Assembly: GCF_003337375.1 (NCBI RefSeq)
Contig: NZ_QPJD01000015.1
Span: 121,955-185,954, forward strand
Source: Paenibacillus prosopidis
GTDB taxonomy: Bacteria; Bacillota; Bacilli; Paenibacillales; Paenibacillaceae
Length of the DNA stretch: 64,000 bases
Reading direction: 5' to 3'
Under the pieces are notes generated by a model. It worked only from the letters and a program-made list of their open reading frames with translations. It searched no databases and was not told the origin of the DNA. A program made the position numbers and the translations under genes. Below, in pieces: positions 8,440-16,012 of the stretch (its first letter is position 1; every line of letters begins with the position of its first letter).

Positions 8440-9115
8440 ACTGCTCCAGCAGAATGATCAGCTCATGGAAATCGGATAAGAGCACATCTGCACCATCCAG
8501 CTCCGCCGCTCTTCCGTAGCGCGCATAGGCGCAGCCGATTGTTAGTAGTCCGTTCGCTTTTCCCGCTTCCACATCGGATGAACGGTCGCCTACCATCCAA
8601 GCCGTATGTATGTTGTGATCCTGAAGCAATCTTGCGACTAAATCAACCTTGCTTGCGGTAGCATATTCTCCGGCGCTGTATAACCCGTCGAACAGTTCAG
8701 CAATCCCTTTATAACGAGCAACACCCTTCACATATTCCTCAAGTCCGTTGCTTGCGACAAACAGCTTAATACCGCTTTCCTTCAGATGCCTCAGCGTTTG
8801 CTCCACATAAGGGTACAGCTCCCCTTCACCCGCAGCCAGTCCCTCCAGCTCGTATTGAAGCAGCAGCTCATCTGCACGCTTACGAGCCGCTTCTGTGCTG
8901 CCTGGCATTACTTGCCGCCAAATATCCTCAAGCAGCATGCCAAGGCAGCTAAGCAGCCGTTCCACTGGAGGAGTTTCCTGTTCATATAGCTTCTCTTCAC
9001 GCAGTGTCTCGAACACGCGATGATGTACAGGGATAAGCAGCGTATCGGTTTCAAACAATGTTCCGTCCATATCAAATATAATAGCTTCCGGCGTAGGGAG
9101 CTTAAGCTCGCTCAT
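8438..9115 (-). CDS. HAD-superfamily hydrolase (phosphoglycolate phosphatase-like), 225 aa
   Basis: HAD motif I is IIFDMDGTL at residues 12-20, with nucleophile Asp15 and acid/base Asp17. Motif II is FVASNG, and motif III/IV is AWMVGDRSSDVEAGKA. A helical cap domain between motifs I and II fits subclass I (Gph/YfnB-like). ATG 9115 follows AAGGGGG. The exact substrate cannot be read from sequence; small sugar phosphates or phosphoglycolate are usual. The gene stands alone, between two terminator-bounded units. Confidence 0.88.
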   Translation of the reverse strand: MSELKLPTPEAIIFDMDGTLFETDTLLIPVHHRVFETLREEKLYEQETPPVERLLSCLGMLLEDIWRQVMPGSTEAARKRADELLLQYELEGLAAGEGELYPYVEQTLRHLKESGIKLFVASNGLEEYVKGVARYKGIAELFDGLYSAGEYATASKVDLVARLLQDHNIHTAWMVGDRSSDVEAGKANGLLTIGCAYARYGRAAELDGADVLLSDFHELIILLEQ

Positions 9116-9269
9116 GGTTGAATCCCCCTTCCAAGTATGTCCTTATCATACTGGAATAGTTGAAAGGACCGCAAGCTCCACCATATTGATAATTAGAACC
9201 GGATATGTCACACTGTGTGGTGGGTGAAATCACAAATTGCCCCTTTAGGAAGGACGTGACGGTATACGT

Positions 9270-10058
9270 ATGACGAGATGGCTGCTTCGTTCCATGACAG
9301 AATTAAGTTCGCGTAAATGGATCTCCAGGATAACCGGAAAATTCGCGCAATCGGCCGCCAGCCGCCCTTTTATTTCCCGTTTCGCAACGACATACGGCAT
9401 CAAGATAGAGGAAGCAGAGAAGCCCCTCTCTCAATATAAAACGTTAAATGAGTTTTTTACACGGAAGCTAAAGCCAGGACTACGGACGGTGCATGAAGGT
9501 GCCGACTCGCTTGTGAGTCCGGTCGATGCGCTCATCACCGGAGCTGGACCTATCCATGCCGGTACGCTTGTAAACGTAAAGGGACAAGACTATACCATTG
9601 ATGAGCTGCTTAACCGGTCCCCGCGAACAGCCAGCTACATGAACGGGTTTTATATCGTCCTCTATTTAAGTCCAACCGATTATCACCGTATACACTCGCC
9701 GGTTAGCGGCCGCGTTGTCGAGCGGGAGCACGTTGCAGGCAAGGTTTATCCGGTCAACGACTTTGGCTTGCGTCATATGCGCAGAGTGCTGAGCCGCAAC
9801 GAGCGGCTTATTACATACATGCGGCACGAGAGCGGTGAAACCGCAGTCGTTAAGGTCGGTGCGCTGAATGTGAGCAGCATTCAATACGTGCAGCCGCTCA
9901 AGGGCGAGATGGCTAAGGGTGAGGAACTGGCCTACTTCGAATTCGGTTCTACTGTCGTGCTTCTAATGGAAGACGATACGTTTACTCCCCGCGAAGACGT
10001 ATTGCCGGGATTAAAGGTACGAGTGGGAGAACGGCTTGGCCTACTTCGCACCAATTAA
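9270..10058 (+). CDS. psd: Phosphatidylserine decarboxylase
   Basis: 262 residues, the normal length of Bacillus-type Psd. The enzyme makes phosphatidylethanolamine at the membrane. Visible signatures are SPVDALITGAG (residues 83-93), VLYLSPTDYHRIHSPVSG (130-147) and YFEFGSTVVLL with the GST cleavage site at residues 226-228. Ser227 would become the pyruvoyl prosthetic group after self-cleavage. No strong ribosome-binding site lies directly before ATG 9270; an AGGAAGG is about 15 bases upstream. There is no pssA next to it. A terminator follows directly. Confidence 0.93.
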   Translation: MTRWLLRSMTELSSRKWISRITGKFAQSAASRPFISRFATTYGIKIEEAEKPLSQYKTLNEFFTRKLKPGLRTVHEGADSLVSPVDALITGAGPIHAGTLVNVKGQDYTIDELLNRSPRTASYMNGFYIVLYLSPTDYHRIHSPVSGRVVEREHVAGKVYPVNDFGLRHMRRVLSRNERLITYMRHESGETAVVKVGALNVSSIQYVQPLKGEMAKGEELAYFEFGSTVVLLMEDDTFTPREDVLPGLKVRVGERLGLLRTN

Positions 10059-10082
10059 GACGCGAGCTTTCATTTGCTAAAG

Positions 10083-10127
10083 AAATAACCCGATCCCCTT
10101 ACGATTTATTGGGGAATCGGGTTATTT
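10083..10127. terminator. Bidirectional intrinsic terminator
   Basis: AAATAACCCGATCCCC pairs with GGGGAATCGGGTTATTT (one bulge) around a 12-base loop. It lies between convergent psd and the AraC gene. Confidence 0.85.
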
Positions 10128-10134
10128 ATGTATG

Positions 10135-10920
10135 CTATCTTATTTCTGAAGGGCTTCGTCCTGTATATTGCTTAAATTGGCGGCTGAAGAAAAAGATGTC
10201 GCGGTAACCAAGCGCATCCGCTACCTCTGTTACGTTCATGCCTGCATGCATGAGCAAATGCTGCGCCCGTTCAATTCGTGTGCGAATCATATAGGTTTGC
10301 ACGGACATTCCGATCAGCTCTTTGAATTTCATTGAAAAATAACGTGGCGACAGCTGCGCGCGCACGGCCAAATCCTCCACACGATGCGCGATACTCGGGT
10401 TTTGCCGAATAAAGTTAGCTACCTCGTGAATGGCTTCCGTCAACTGATTGCTCGCCTTCTTCTCGACCGGCAGCTGATTGTCCTCGCGCAGCAAATGAAT
10501 CATTAGCTGCTTTAATATGAGCTGCGCTTCCTCTTGCGCGGCATAGGTCTGAACGAGAAACAAACGGACATATCGCGACAGCATATATTCGAAGTCAACT
10601 GTATCATTAAGCATCCTATAGCGGTTAGGCACGGCATCGATGGACTCATTAACGGCAAAGTGTATGTAGGTCAATACGAGCGGACGCTGCGGATGATGGG
10701 TTGCGCTCGTGTAATCTCCTGGACGAAACAGAAAGCAGCTGCCCTTGCCAACCTCATAGTGAGTACCGTTAACTTCAACTTCCCCTTCGCCGCTCCATAC
10801 ATAAAATAAATCATAATTAGCCATCGGCTTCTCACGTCGAGCCCATCTCCAACCCGGCTCACAAACGATTTTGGCAAATGCCGGCAGCAGGACGAGCGAC
10901 TCAGGCGCAATGTGCAGCAT
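10135..10920 (-). CDS. AraC-family transcriptional regulator, 261 aa
   Basis: Residues 10-90 are a cupin-type sensor domain (YDLFYVWSGEGEVEVNGTHY, FLFRPGDYTSATH). Residues 165-261 hold two AraC helix-turn-helix motifs (VEDLAVRAQLSPRYFSMKFK, then VTEVADALGYRDIFFFSRQF, ending in TGRSPSEIR). ATG 10920 follows GGAGG at 7-base spacing. The repeat copy at 10937-10997 lies directly upstream, in its probable promoter or leader. It diverges from the aminotransferase gene, a possible but unproven target. Confidence 0.9.
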   Translation of the reverse strand: MLHIAPESLVLLPAFAKIVCEPGWRWARREKPMANYDLFYVWSGEGEVEVNGTHYEVGKGSCFLFRPGDYTSATHHPQRPLVLTYIHFAVNESIDAVPNRYRMLNDTVDFEYMLSRYVRLFLVQTYAAQEEAQLILKQLMIHLLREDNQLPVEKKASNQLTEAIHEVANFIRQNPSIAHRVEDLAVRAQLSPRYFSMKFKELIGMSVQTYMIRTRIERAQHLLMHAGMNVTEVADALGYRDIFFFSRQFKQYTGRSPSEIR

Positions 10921-10936
10921 ATGGCAACCTCCCGTG

Positions 10937-10997
10937 TCAAGCGTAAACGGCTTCGCCGTCCTTTGGAGGCGCAGCTTACGTTTCGCGGTGAAATATA
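10937..10997 (+). repeat. Interspersed short repeat, copy 2
   Basis: A 61-base partner of 2076-2135, starting TCAAGCGTAAACGGCTTCGC and ending GTTTCGCGGTGAAATATA. It sits 16 bases upstream of the AraC start codon, in the divergent intergenic region. Confidence 0.6.
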
Positions 10998-11073
10998 TGA
11001 CTCATCGTACAACAGCGGCAAACTTTTGCGCAAGCCGCCCTTAAATTACGAAAAAATTTGATTTGAGAATGGT

Positions 11074-11099
11074 TTGCACCTTTAAAAAAATGTTATAAT
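11074..11099 (+). promoter_or_regulatory. Promoter of the aminotransferase gene (extended -10)
   Basis: TTGCAC at 11074 and TATAAT at 11094 are separated by only 14 bases. The -10 carries the extended TGn motif (TGTTATAAT), which can compensate for a badly spaced -35. Start codon 11160 is about 55 bases downstream of the expected start site. Confidence 0.55.
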
Positions 11100-11159
11100 A
11101 GCACCCGACAAGCTGAAACGGCTATATTAATTTCAAATGAATGATTTCGGAAGGATGGA

Positions 11160-12464
11160 ATGAAGTCCATGAACCCACTTGCTCAGCAGTTAAACGAGAC
11201 GTTACAAACGGAAAGCCCGAACGTCTACGCCATGTTGTCAACCTTAGGCAAAGCGATTTATTTCCCGAAGGAGGGCATACTCAGTCAGTCCGCCGAAGCG
11301 AAAACAAAAGCAACTAAATTTAATGCTACTATTGGAATTGCAACAGAAGGCGGACAGCCGATGCATCTCAAGGTCATTCAAGAGACGCTTTCTGCATACA
11401 ATCCGAAAGATATATATGAATATGCGCCGCCCGGCGGCAAGCCGGAGCTGCGTGCGGCATGGCGTTCCAAAATGATCAAGGAAAACCCTTCGCTTGAAAC
11501 AAAACCATTCGGCAATCCTGTCGTTACGAATGCGTTGACGCACGGTCTCAGCATCGTAGCCGATCTTTTCGCCGATGCCGGTGATGCCGTCGTTATTCCT
11601 AATAAAAACTGGGAAAACTACGAATTGACCTTCGGCGTCCGCCGCGGTGCCGAAATCGTGGAATACCCGCTGTATAATGACCAAATGCGCTTCAACAGCG
11701 CCGGCCTGCGCGAAGCATTGCTTGCTCAGAAGGACAAGGGAAAAGCGATCGTCGTTCTCAACTTCCCGAATAATCCTACCGGCTATACGCCTGGACCGCA
11801 GGAAGGCGAAGAAATTATAGCAGCGATACGCGATGCAGCCGAAGCAGGAATAAATGTCGTTGCGGTAACTGACGACGCATACTTTGGACTGTTTTTCGAA
11901 GACTCGCTGCACGAATCGCTGTTTGCCAAGCTTGCTGACCTTCATCCGCGCGTCCTTGCCGTGAAGGTAGACGGCGCGACGAAGGAAGAATATGTATGGG
12001 GCTTCCGCGTAGGCTTCATTACGTATGCTTCGTCATCGGCAGCTGCGTTAACCGCTCTGGAACAAAAAACGCTCGGTATTATTCGCGCTACGATATCAAG
12101 CGGTCCGCATCCTTCGCAAACATTCGTATTGCGGGCTTTGACATCTCCTGATTTTGAAGCACAGAAAGCAGAGAAGTACGACATTATGAAGCGACGCGCC
12201 AATCGCGTGAAGGCGCTGCTCGACAGCGGCCGCTACGGCGACGTCTGGGGCTACTATCCGTTTAATTCTGGCTACTTTATGTGCCTTAAGCTGAGCGATG
12301 TCTCCGCTGAGGCGGTACGTGTTCATTTGCTGAACCAATACGGTATCGGAACGATTGCACTAGGTAAAACCGATCTGCGCGTTGCGTTCTCCTGCATCGA
12401 GGAAGAGAATCTCGAGGAGCTGTTCGATACGATCTTCAAAGCAGTCAATGAACTGAATCAGTAA
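11160..12464 (+). CDS. Class I/II PLP-dependent aminotransferase, 434 aa
   Basis: Fold-type I aminotransferase. Visible parts are the N-terminal GIATEGGQPMHL region, NFPNNPTGYTPGP (Asn for the PLP ring region), VAVTDDAYFGLFFED (Asp and Tyr over PLP), VKVDGATKEEYVWGFRVGF with the probable Schiff-base Lys in GATKEE, and DLRVAFSCIEEENL for the carboxylate-binding Arg. ATG 11160 follows GGAAGG; a second ATG nine bases later is too far from it. The amino-acid substrate is not readable. It stands alone between its own promoter and a very long terminator. Confidence 0.88.
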   Translation: MKSMNPLAQQLNETLQTESPNVYAMLSTLGKAIYFPKEGILSQSAEAKTKATKFNATIGIATEGGQPMHLKVIQETLSAYNPKDIYEYAPPGGKPELRAAWRSKMIKENPSLETKPFGNPVVTNALTHGLSIVADLFADAGDAVVIPNKNWENYELTFGVRRGAEIVEYPLYNDQMRFNSAGLREALLAQKDKGKAIVVLNFPNNPTGYTPGPQEGEEIIAAIRDAAEAGINVVAVTDDAYFGLFFEDSLHESLFAKLADLHPRVLAVKVDGATKEEYVWGFRVGFITYASSSAAALTALEQKTLGIIRATISSGPHPSQTFVLRALTSPDFEAQKAEKYDIMKRRANRVKALLDSGRYGDVWGYYPFNSGYFMCLKLSDVSAEAVRVHLLNQYGIGTIALGKTDLRVAFSCIEEENLEELFDTIFKAVNELNQ

Positions 12465-12473
12465 ACAAGTAAA

Positions 12474-12535
12474 AAACCCCCTGAGTGATGTATATCTCTC
12501 GCGAGAGAATACATCACTCAGGGGGTTTCTTTTAT
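12474..12535. terminator. Very long intrinsic terminator
   Basis: A 20-base arm at 12474-12493 (AAACCCCC ... ATGTAT) is exactly complementary to 12509-12528. Between them lies the palindrome TCTCTCGCGAGAGA, so the hairpin is about 27 bp with a single bulged A. T-rich sequence follows. It serves the aminotransferase and probably the convergent ecsB. Confidence 0.9.
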
Positions 12536-12546
12536 TTCGAGCTTGT

Positions 12547-13794
12547 TTATTCCTCATCGGCATCAGCAAGCATCTTTTTCCGTAGACGCGAAGGCCGAAC
12601 GGCGACATAAAAGATTGCCCCGGCTGCAGCTGCGATTGTTGGGGTATAAACCGCCGACAATGCCAGCGGCAGCGCCATAAACAGCCACAGAAGCGCTGCG
12701 CATATTAGCATAGCGACACGATCAACCTTCAAATATTGGTCAACGCGCTGTTTATCCGGCAACGGGTACACATGCTTCCATACCGAATAACGGTGAACAT
12801 GGCGCAGGCCGCCCAGTTGCACAGCAAGCACCCCCATGAAAATGCCGAATACGAGAAAGCTTCCCCAGCCGGAAAGGGAAACCGCATCGGCCAACCAATA
12901 GGTAATGAGACAGCCGAGCAGGAGCAACCGGATGAGAATTCCGCCAATTTCCGTTCTCAGCAGTGAAGCCGTATAAAGATATACAAATGTATTTCGATTG
13001 GAATACGGCACAGCACGGAGCAGCCATGTCAAATACGGCCGCTTCGCAATTCGGGACGGAAGAGTTGGTACATCAATGAACAATCCAAAAAAAACGTAAT
13101 AGCGTTTGCGCGTCCTCGCTTCTTCCTCGATTAACCGCTCCCAGGGTAGACGATGCCTGCTTGGAAACCGGTGAATTAAAAGAAATAATAAGCCTACCAG
13201 TATGGTAAAAGCTGCCGCTTGCATGGCGGCGCAGGTGAGCCACACGGCCAGCACAAGCGCTGTTGTCACCCAGCGCAGCAGCCGCATAAGGCGTCTCATG
13301 CCGGACCATGTCATTTGCCGTTCTCTCCATGCCCCCCATACATTTCCGGCTTTCAGCGCTGCAGCAACGGCCGCGAGTATCCAGCCACTGTTTATTGCCG
13401 GGCCTTGACTATAAATCGGTATATAGAGAAGTAGTACAATAGCAGCTAAAAGTGTGGATCCAACTGACGTATACCGCAACGAACGCCGCAAATAGCTGTC
13501 CATTTCCGCTTCCCGCGGCATTAAAAATACGGTGTCACCCGCTCCCAGCCAAGTTCGCAGAGGGCTCCAGCACAGTACGAGCATGAGAGAAAATACGCCT
13601 GTAGCCGCAATAGGAAAATCCGCAGGCAATTGACGAATCAATGATAAGTATCCAATAGCAGAGGAAATCAAAATAAGTGACATAAAAGCAGGAAAGCCGC
13701 TTTGCCCCATATATCGAAAGTATGGCAGCGTTTCCTCACGGAAGGCTCGTGAGCGGCGGCTCCATATCGCATCAAGCGTTTGGTTTGCTCGCAT
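12547..13794 (-). CDS. ecsB: ABC transporter permease, EcsB family
   Basis: 415-residue polytopic protein with about ten hydrophobic segments. EcsB-type features are AIWSRRSRAFREETLPYFRY at the N-terminus, GDTVFLMPRE, and a long cytosolic region (ERLIEEEARTRKRYYVFFGLF). The start ATG shares one base with the ecsA stop (TAATG), so the two are translationally coupled. EcsAB has pleiotropic effects on secretion and intramembrane proteolysis in Bacillus; the cargo is not settled. The usual third gene ecsC is not adjacent. Confidence 0.85.
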   Translation of the reverse strand: MRANQTLDAIWSRRSRAFREETLPYFRYMGQSGFPAFMSLILISSAIGYLSLIRQLPADFPIAATGVFSLMLVLCWSPLRTWLGAGDTVFLMPREAEMDSYLRRSLRYTSVGSTLLAAIVLLLYIPIYSQGPAINSGWILAAVAAALKAGNVWGAWRERQMTWSGMRRLMRLLRWVTTALVLAVWLTCAAMQAAAFTILVGLLFLLIHRFPSRHRLPWERLIEEEARTRKRYYVFFGLFIDVPTLPSRIAKRPYLTWLLRAVPYSNRNTFVYLYTASLLRTEIGGILIRLLLLGCLITYWLADAVSLSGWGSFLVFGIFMGVLAVQLGGLRHVHRYSVWKHVYPLPDKQRVDQYLKVDRVAMLICAALLWLFMALPLALSAVYTPTIAAAAGAIFYVAVRPSRLRKKMLADADEE

Positions 13795-14543
13795 TAGTCA
13801 TTGCCTCCGGTTACGAGCTTATAGAAGGCATCCTCCAATGATCCGCTTCGCATGCTAAGGCCTGCTGCTTGCCGGACGTCGTCAAGCGTGCCTTGCGCTA
13901 TGATATGACCGTGATGCATCACGATAAACCGATCACAATACGCTTCAACCGTTGAGAGTATGTGCGAGCTCATTAGAATGGCTGCACCCTTTCGCTTCAC
14001 CTCTACAAGCCGCTCGAGCAAGGAACGGATACCAAGCGGGTCAAGCCCGAGAAACGGCTCATCAATAATGTACAGCGGCGGTTCTGCTAGCAGCGCATTC
14101 ATAATCATCACCTTTTGGCGCATCCCTTTAGACAGATGCGAAGCGAAAGCTTTGCGCTTCGGCAGCATTTGAAACTGCTGCAGCAGTTCGTCCTCTCTTC
14201 CTTCATATTGACTATTCTGGACGCTGTATGCCATTCCTGTTAAGCGTAAATGCTCCTCCACTGTCAACTCGTCAAACAGCACCGGCGTCTCCGGGACATA
14301 AGCAAAGGCTGCGCGGTACTTCTCCGTCTGCTCCTCGAGCGTAACGCCATCGACCTTTACTTCTCCGGTCTGCGGCTTCATTAATCCGAGTATATGCTTA
14401 ATCGTCGTGCTTTTGCCGGCGCCATTTAGACCGATCAACCCGACCATTTCGCCCGCCTTCACCTCAAATGAGATGTCGTGCAGCACAGGCCTTCGCGGGC
14501 TGTAGCCGCCTGTTAAATGACTTACTTGTAAAATGGCATCCAT
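13794..14543 (-). CDS. ecsA: ABC transporter ATP-binding protein, EcsA family
   Basis: 249-residue ATPase subunit. Walker A is GLNGAGKST (residues 37-45), the signature is LSKGMRQKV, and Walker B is LYIIDEPFLGLDP. A switch His follows in MSSHILSTVEAYCD. ATG 14543 is behind AAGGTGATG. First gene of the ecsA-ecsB pair. It would energise EcsB at the cytoplasmic face of the membrane. Confidence 0.9.
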   Translation of the reverse strand: MDAILQVSHLTGGYSPRRPVLHDISFEVKAGEMVGLIGLNGAGKSTTIKHILGLMKPQTGEVKVDGVTLEEQTEKYRAAFAYVPETPVLFDELTVEEHLRLTGMAYSVQNSQYEGREDELLQQFQMLPKRKAFASHLSKGMRQKVMIMNALLAEPPLYIIDEPFLGLDPLGIRSLLERLVEVKRKGAAILMSSHILSTVEAYCDRFIVMHHGHIIAQGTLDDVRQAAGLSMRSGSLEDAFYKLVTGGND

Positions 14544-14612
14544 GACATCACCTTCATTATTACGATTTAGAATGAACTATTAACCAGCATACCGAATAAA
14601 ACGGCTAATATC

Positions 14613-14648
14613 AAAAAAAAGGCATCTCCCATTATAGGAAATGCCTTT
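14613..14648 (-). terminator. Intrinsic terminator of the SLH gene
   Basis: On the minus strand, AAGGCATTTCC and GGAGATGCCTT form a stem (one mismatch) around a short AT loop, followed by eight T. It lies just downstream of the SLH gene stop and ahead of ecsA. Confidence 0.8.
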
Positions 14649-14659
14649 CATTATATGCT

Positions 14660-15901
14660 TTATTTAATTTCGATTGATTTGACCGTTCCGTTTTCGCCCT
14701 TCACCTGTACAGCTTGACCAGGCTTCAGAAGTGAAACGTCGCCGGTAATTGAAACGTTAGCGTCAATGTTATAAATAAGAACGACCGTTTGCGAATTTTC
14801 AATCCGTGTGATTGAAACCGTCGACAGCTTACCTTCCGCATTGTATGTCAATGTATTGACCACACCAAGCTCTGTGAAGGATTGGACAACAGGAGCTGAT
14901 TTCGTTACTTCGATGAATACAACTTTATTTTGGTAAGTGCGTACAAGCACTTCATCGCCAGAGCGAAGCTCGCTTACCGCAGCTTTCTTATCGTCGCGGA
15001 AGATAAATACATTCGCATCAAGCGCCAACGCCAATTCCGTATTATCCGGTTTCACAACTGTAATGCTACCGTTTGCTGCTGCAGCCTTCAGCTTGCCTGT
15101 GATCGCTTGAGCATCCTGATCCGGCATTTCTGTATCGGTACGGTCTAGAAGTGCGGCAAGCTCAGCGCGGCTTACAGGTTGGTTTGGACGGAATGTTTTG
15201 CCATTCTTGTCTTCATATCCGGTAATAATCCCTTTCTGAAGGGCAAGCGCTACATAACCGACAGAGCCGGCCGGAATTTCTTTCGCATCCTTAAAGTCAA
15301 GCTTCGTATTATTAAGTGCTTTCGCCTCATCTTCCAGTTTAAGCGCTTTAATTAGTAGGATCGTCGACCAAAGTCTTGTGGCGTTCGCCTCCGGCTTCAC
15401 CTCTGTTTCCGTTTCAGAGAACAGATCATTTTCCAATGCTACGGCTACGTAACCGACAGCCCAAGGATATTTTTTCTCAATCTTGTTTGCATCTTTGAAT
15501 TGGAGGTCTGTACTTAATTCCGCTGCCGATTCAGCCTGAGCGCGAAGACCCATCAATCTGACAGCCGCGACAAGCGTTTCAATGCGGGAAATTTTTTGAT
15601 TTGGTTTAAACGTCCCATCGTTATAGCCGGTGAATACGCCTTTCGAAGCAAGACGCATGATGTATTCCGTCGCCCACTTTAAATCTTCCTCATCCTCGAA
15701 TTGCCATGTAATAGTATATTTATCATCATCATCGTCATCGTTGTCATCGTTGCGATTGTTCTCATGACGTCCCTTGTCGTCCCGATCGTTGTCATACTCA
15801 CTGCCTTTGCCGTCTGCAAATGCCGACGTTGCTCCGCCTGCAAGCATTAGCAGCGCTAGCGAGGTCATTGCTGTCTTTTTCCACATCGTTTGTTTCGTCA
15901 A
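14660..15901 (-). CDS. Secreted S-layer-homology (SLH) domain protein
   Basis: A signal peptide (MWKKTAMTSLALLMLAGGAT, cut after SAFA) is followed by a very acidic Asp/Asn/Arg linker and three SLH domains. Their cores are LASKGVFTGYNDGTFKPNQ, YVAVALENDLFSETETEVKP and ALQKGIITGYEDKNGKTFRP. The C-terminal 150 residues are two beta-rich modules. SLH triplets dock proteins to pyruvylated secondary wall polymer. TTG 15901 is proposed because AGGAG lies 10 bases upstream; GTG 15910 abuts the Shine-Dalgarno and ATG 15886 is an alternative. The leader may be structured (see 15912-15962). Confidence 0.88.
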   Translation of the reverse strand: MTKQTMWKKTAMTSLALLMLAGGATSAFADGKGSEYDNDRDDKGRHENNRNDDNDDDDDDKYTITWQFEDEEDLKWATEYIMRLASKGVFTGYNDGTFKPNQKISRIETLVAAVRLMGLRAQAESAAELSTDLQFKDANKIEKKYPWAVGYVAVALENDLFSETETEVKPEANATRLWSTILLIKALKLEDEAKALNNTKLDFKDAKEIPAGSVGYVALALQKGIITGYEDKNGKTFRPNQPVSRAELAALLDRTDTEMPDQDAQAITGKLKAAAANGSITVVKPDNTELALALDANVFIFRDDKKAAVSELRSGDEVLVRTYQNKVVFIEVTKSAPVVQSFTELGVVNTLTYNAEGKLSTVSITRIENSQTVVLIYNIDANVSITGDVSLLKPGQAVQVKGENGTVKSIEIK

Positions 15902-15911
15902 GAAAGCCACT

Positions 15912-15962
15912 CTCCTATGTTTTCGATTGCGGTATTTACCGCGTTTTTCCTTCGCCCATAGG
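15912..15962 (-). promoter_or_regulatory. Structured 5' leader overlapping the SLH gene ribosome-binding site
   Basis: On the minus strand, CCTATG (15962-15957) can pair with CATAGG (15919-15914). They enclose a hairpin GCGGT-AAAT-ACCGC (15942-15929) joined by purine-rich single strands. The 3' arm overlaps AGGAG, the only Shine-Dalgarno for the SLH gene. It matches no riboswitch class I know. An SD-sequestering control element is an inference from pairing alone. Confidence 0.4.
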
Positions 15963-16012
15963 TTTCGGAAAAGGTTGTTCGATTTAAGAGGGTGGCTTCC
16001 AAAAATTTTATT

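Noticed and set aside
11244..11945. 233-codon frame on the minus strand inside the aminotransferase
   Set aside because: It is antisense to a clear PLP enzyme, has no ribosome-binding site and no recognisable domain.
15912..16005. c-di-GMP or c-di-AMP riboswitch in the SLH leader
   Set aside because: The conserved cores of those classes (for example GACGCAAAGCC) are not present; kept only as an unclassified structured leader.
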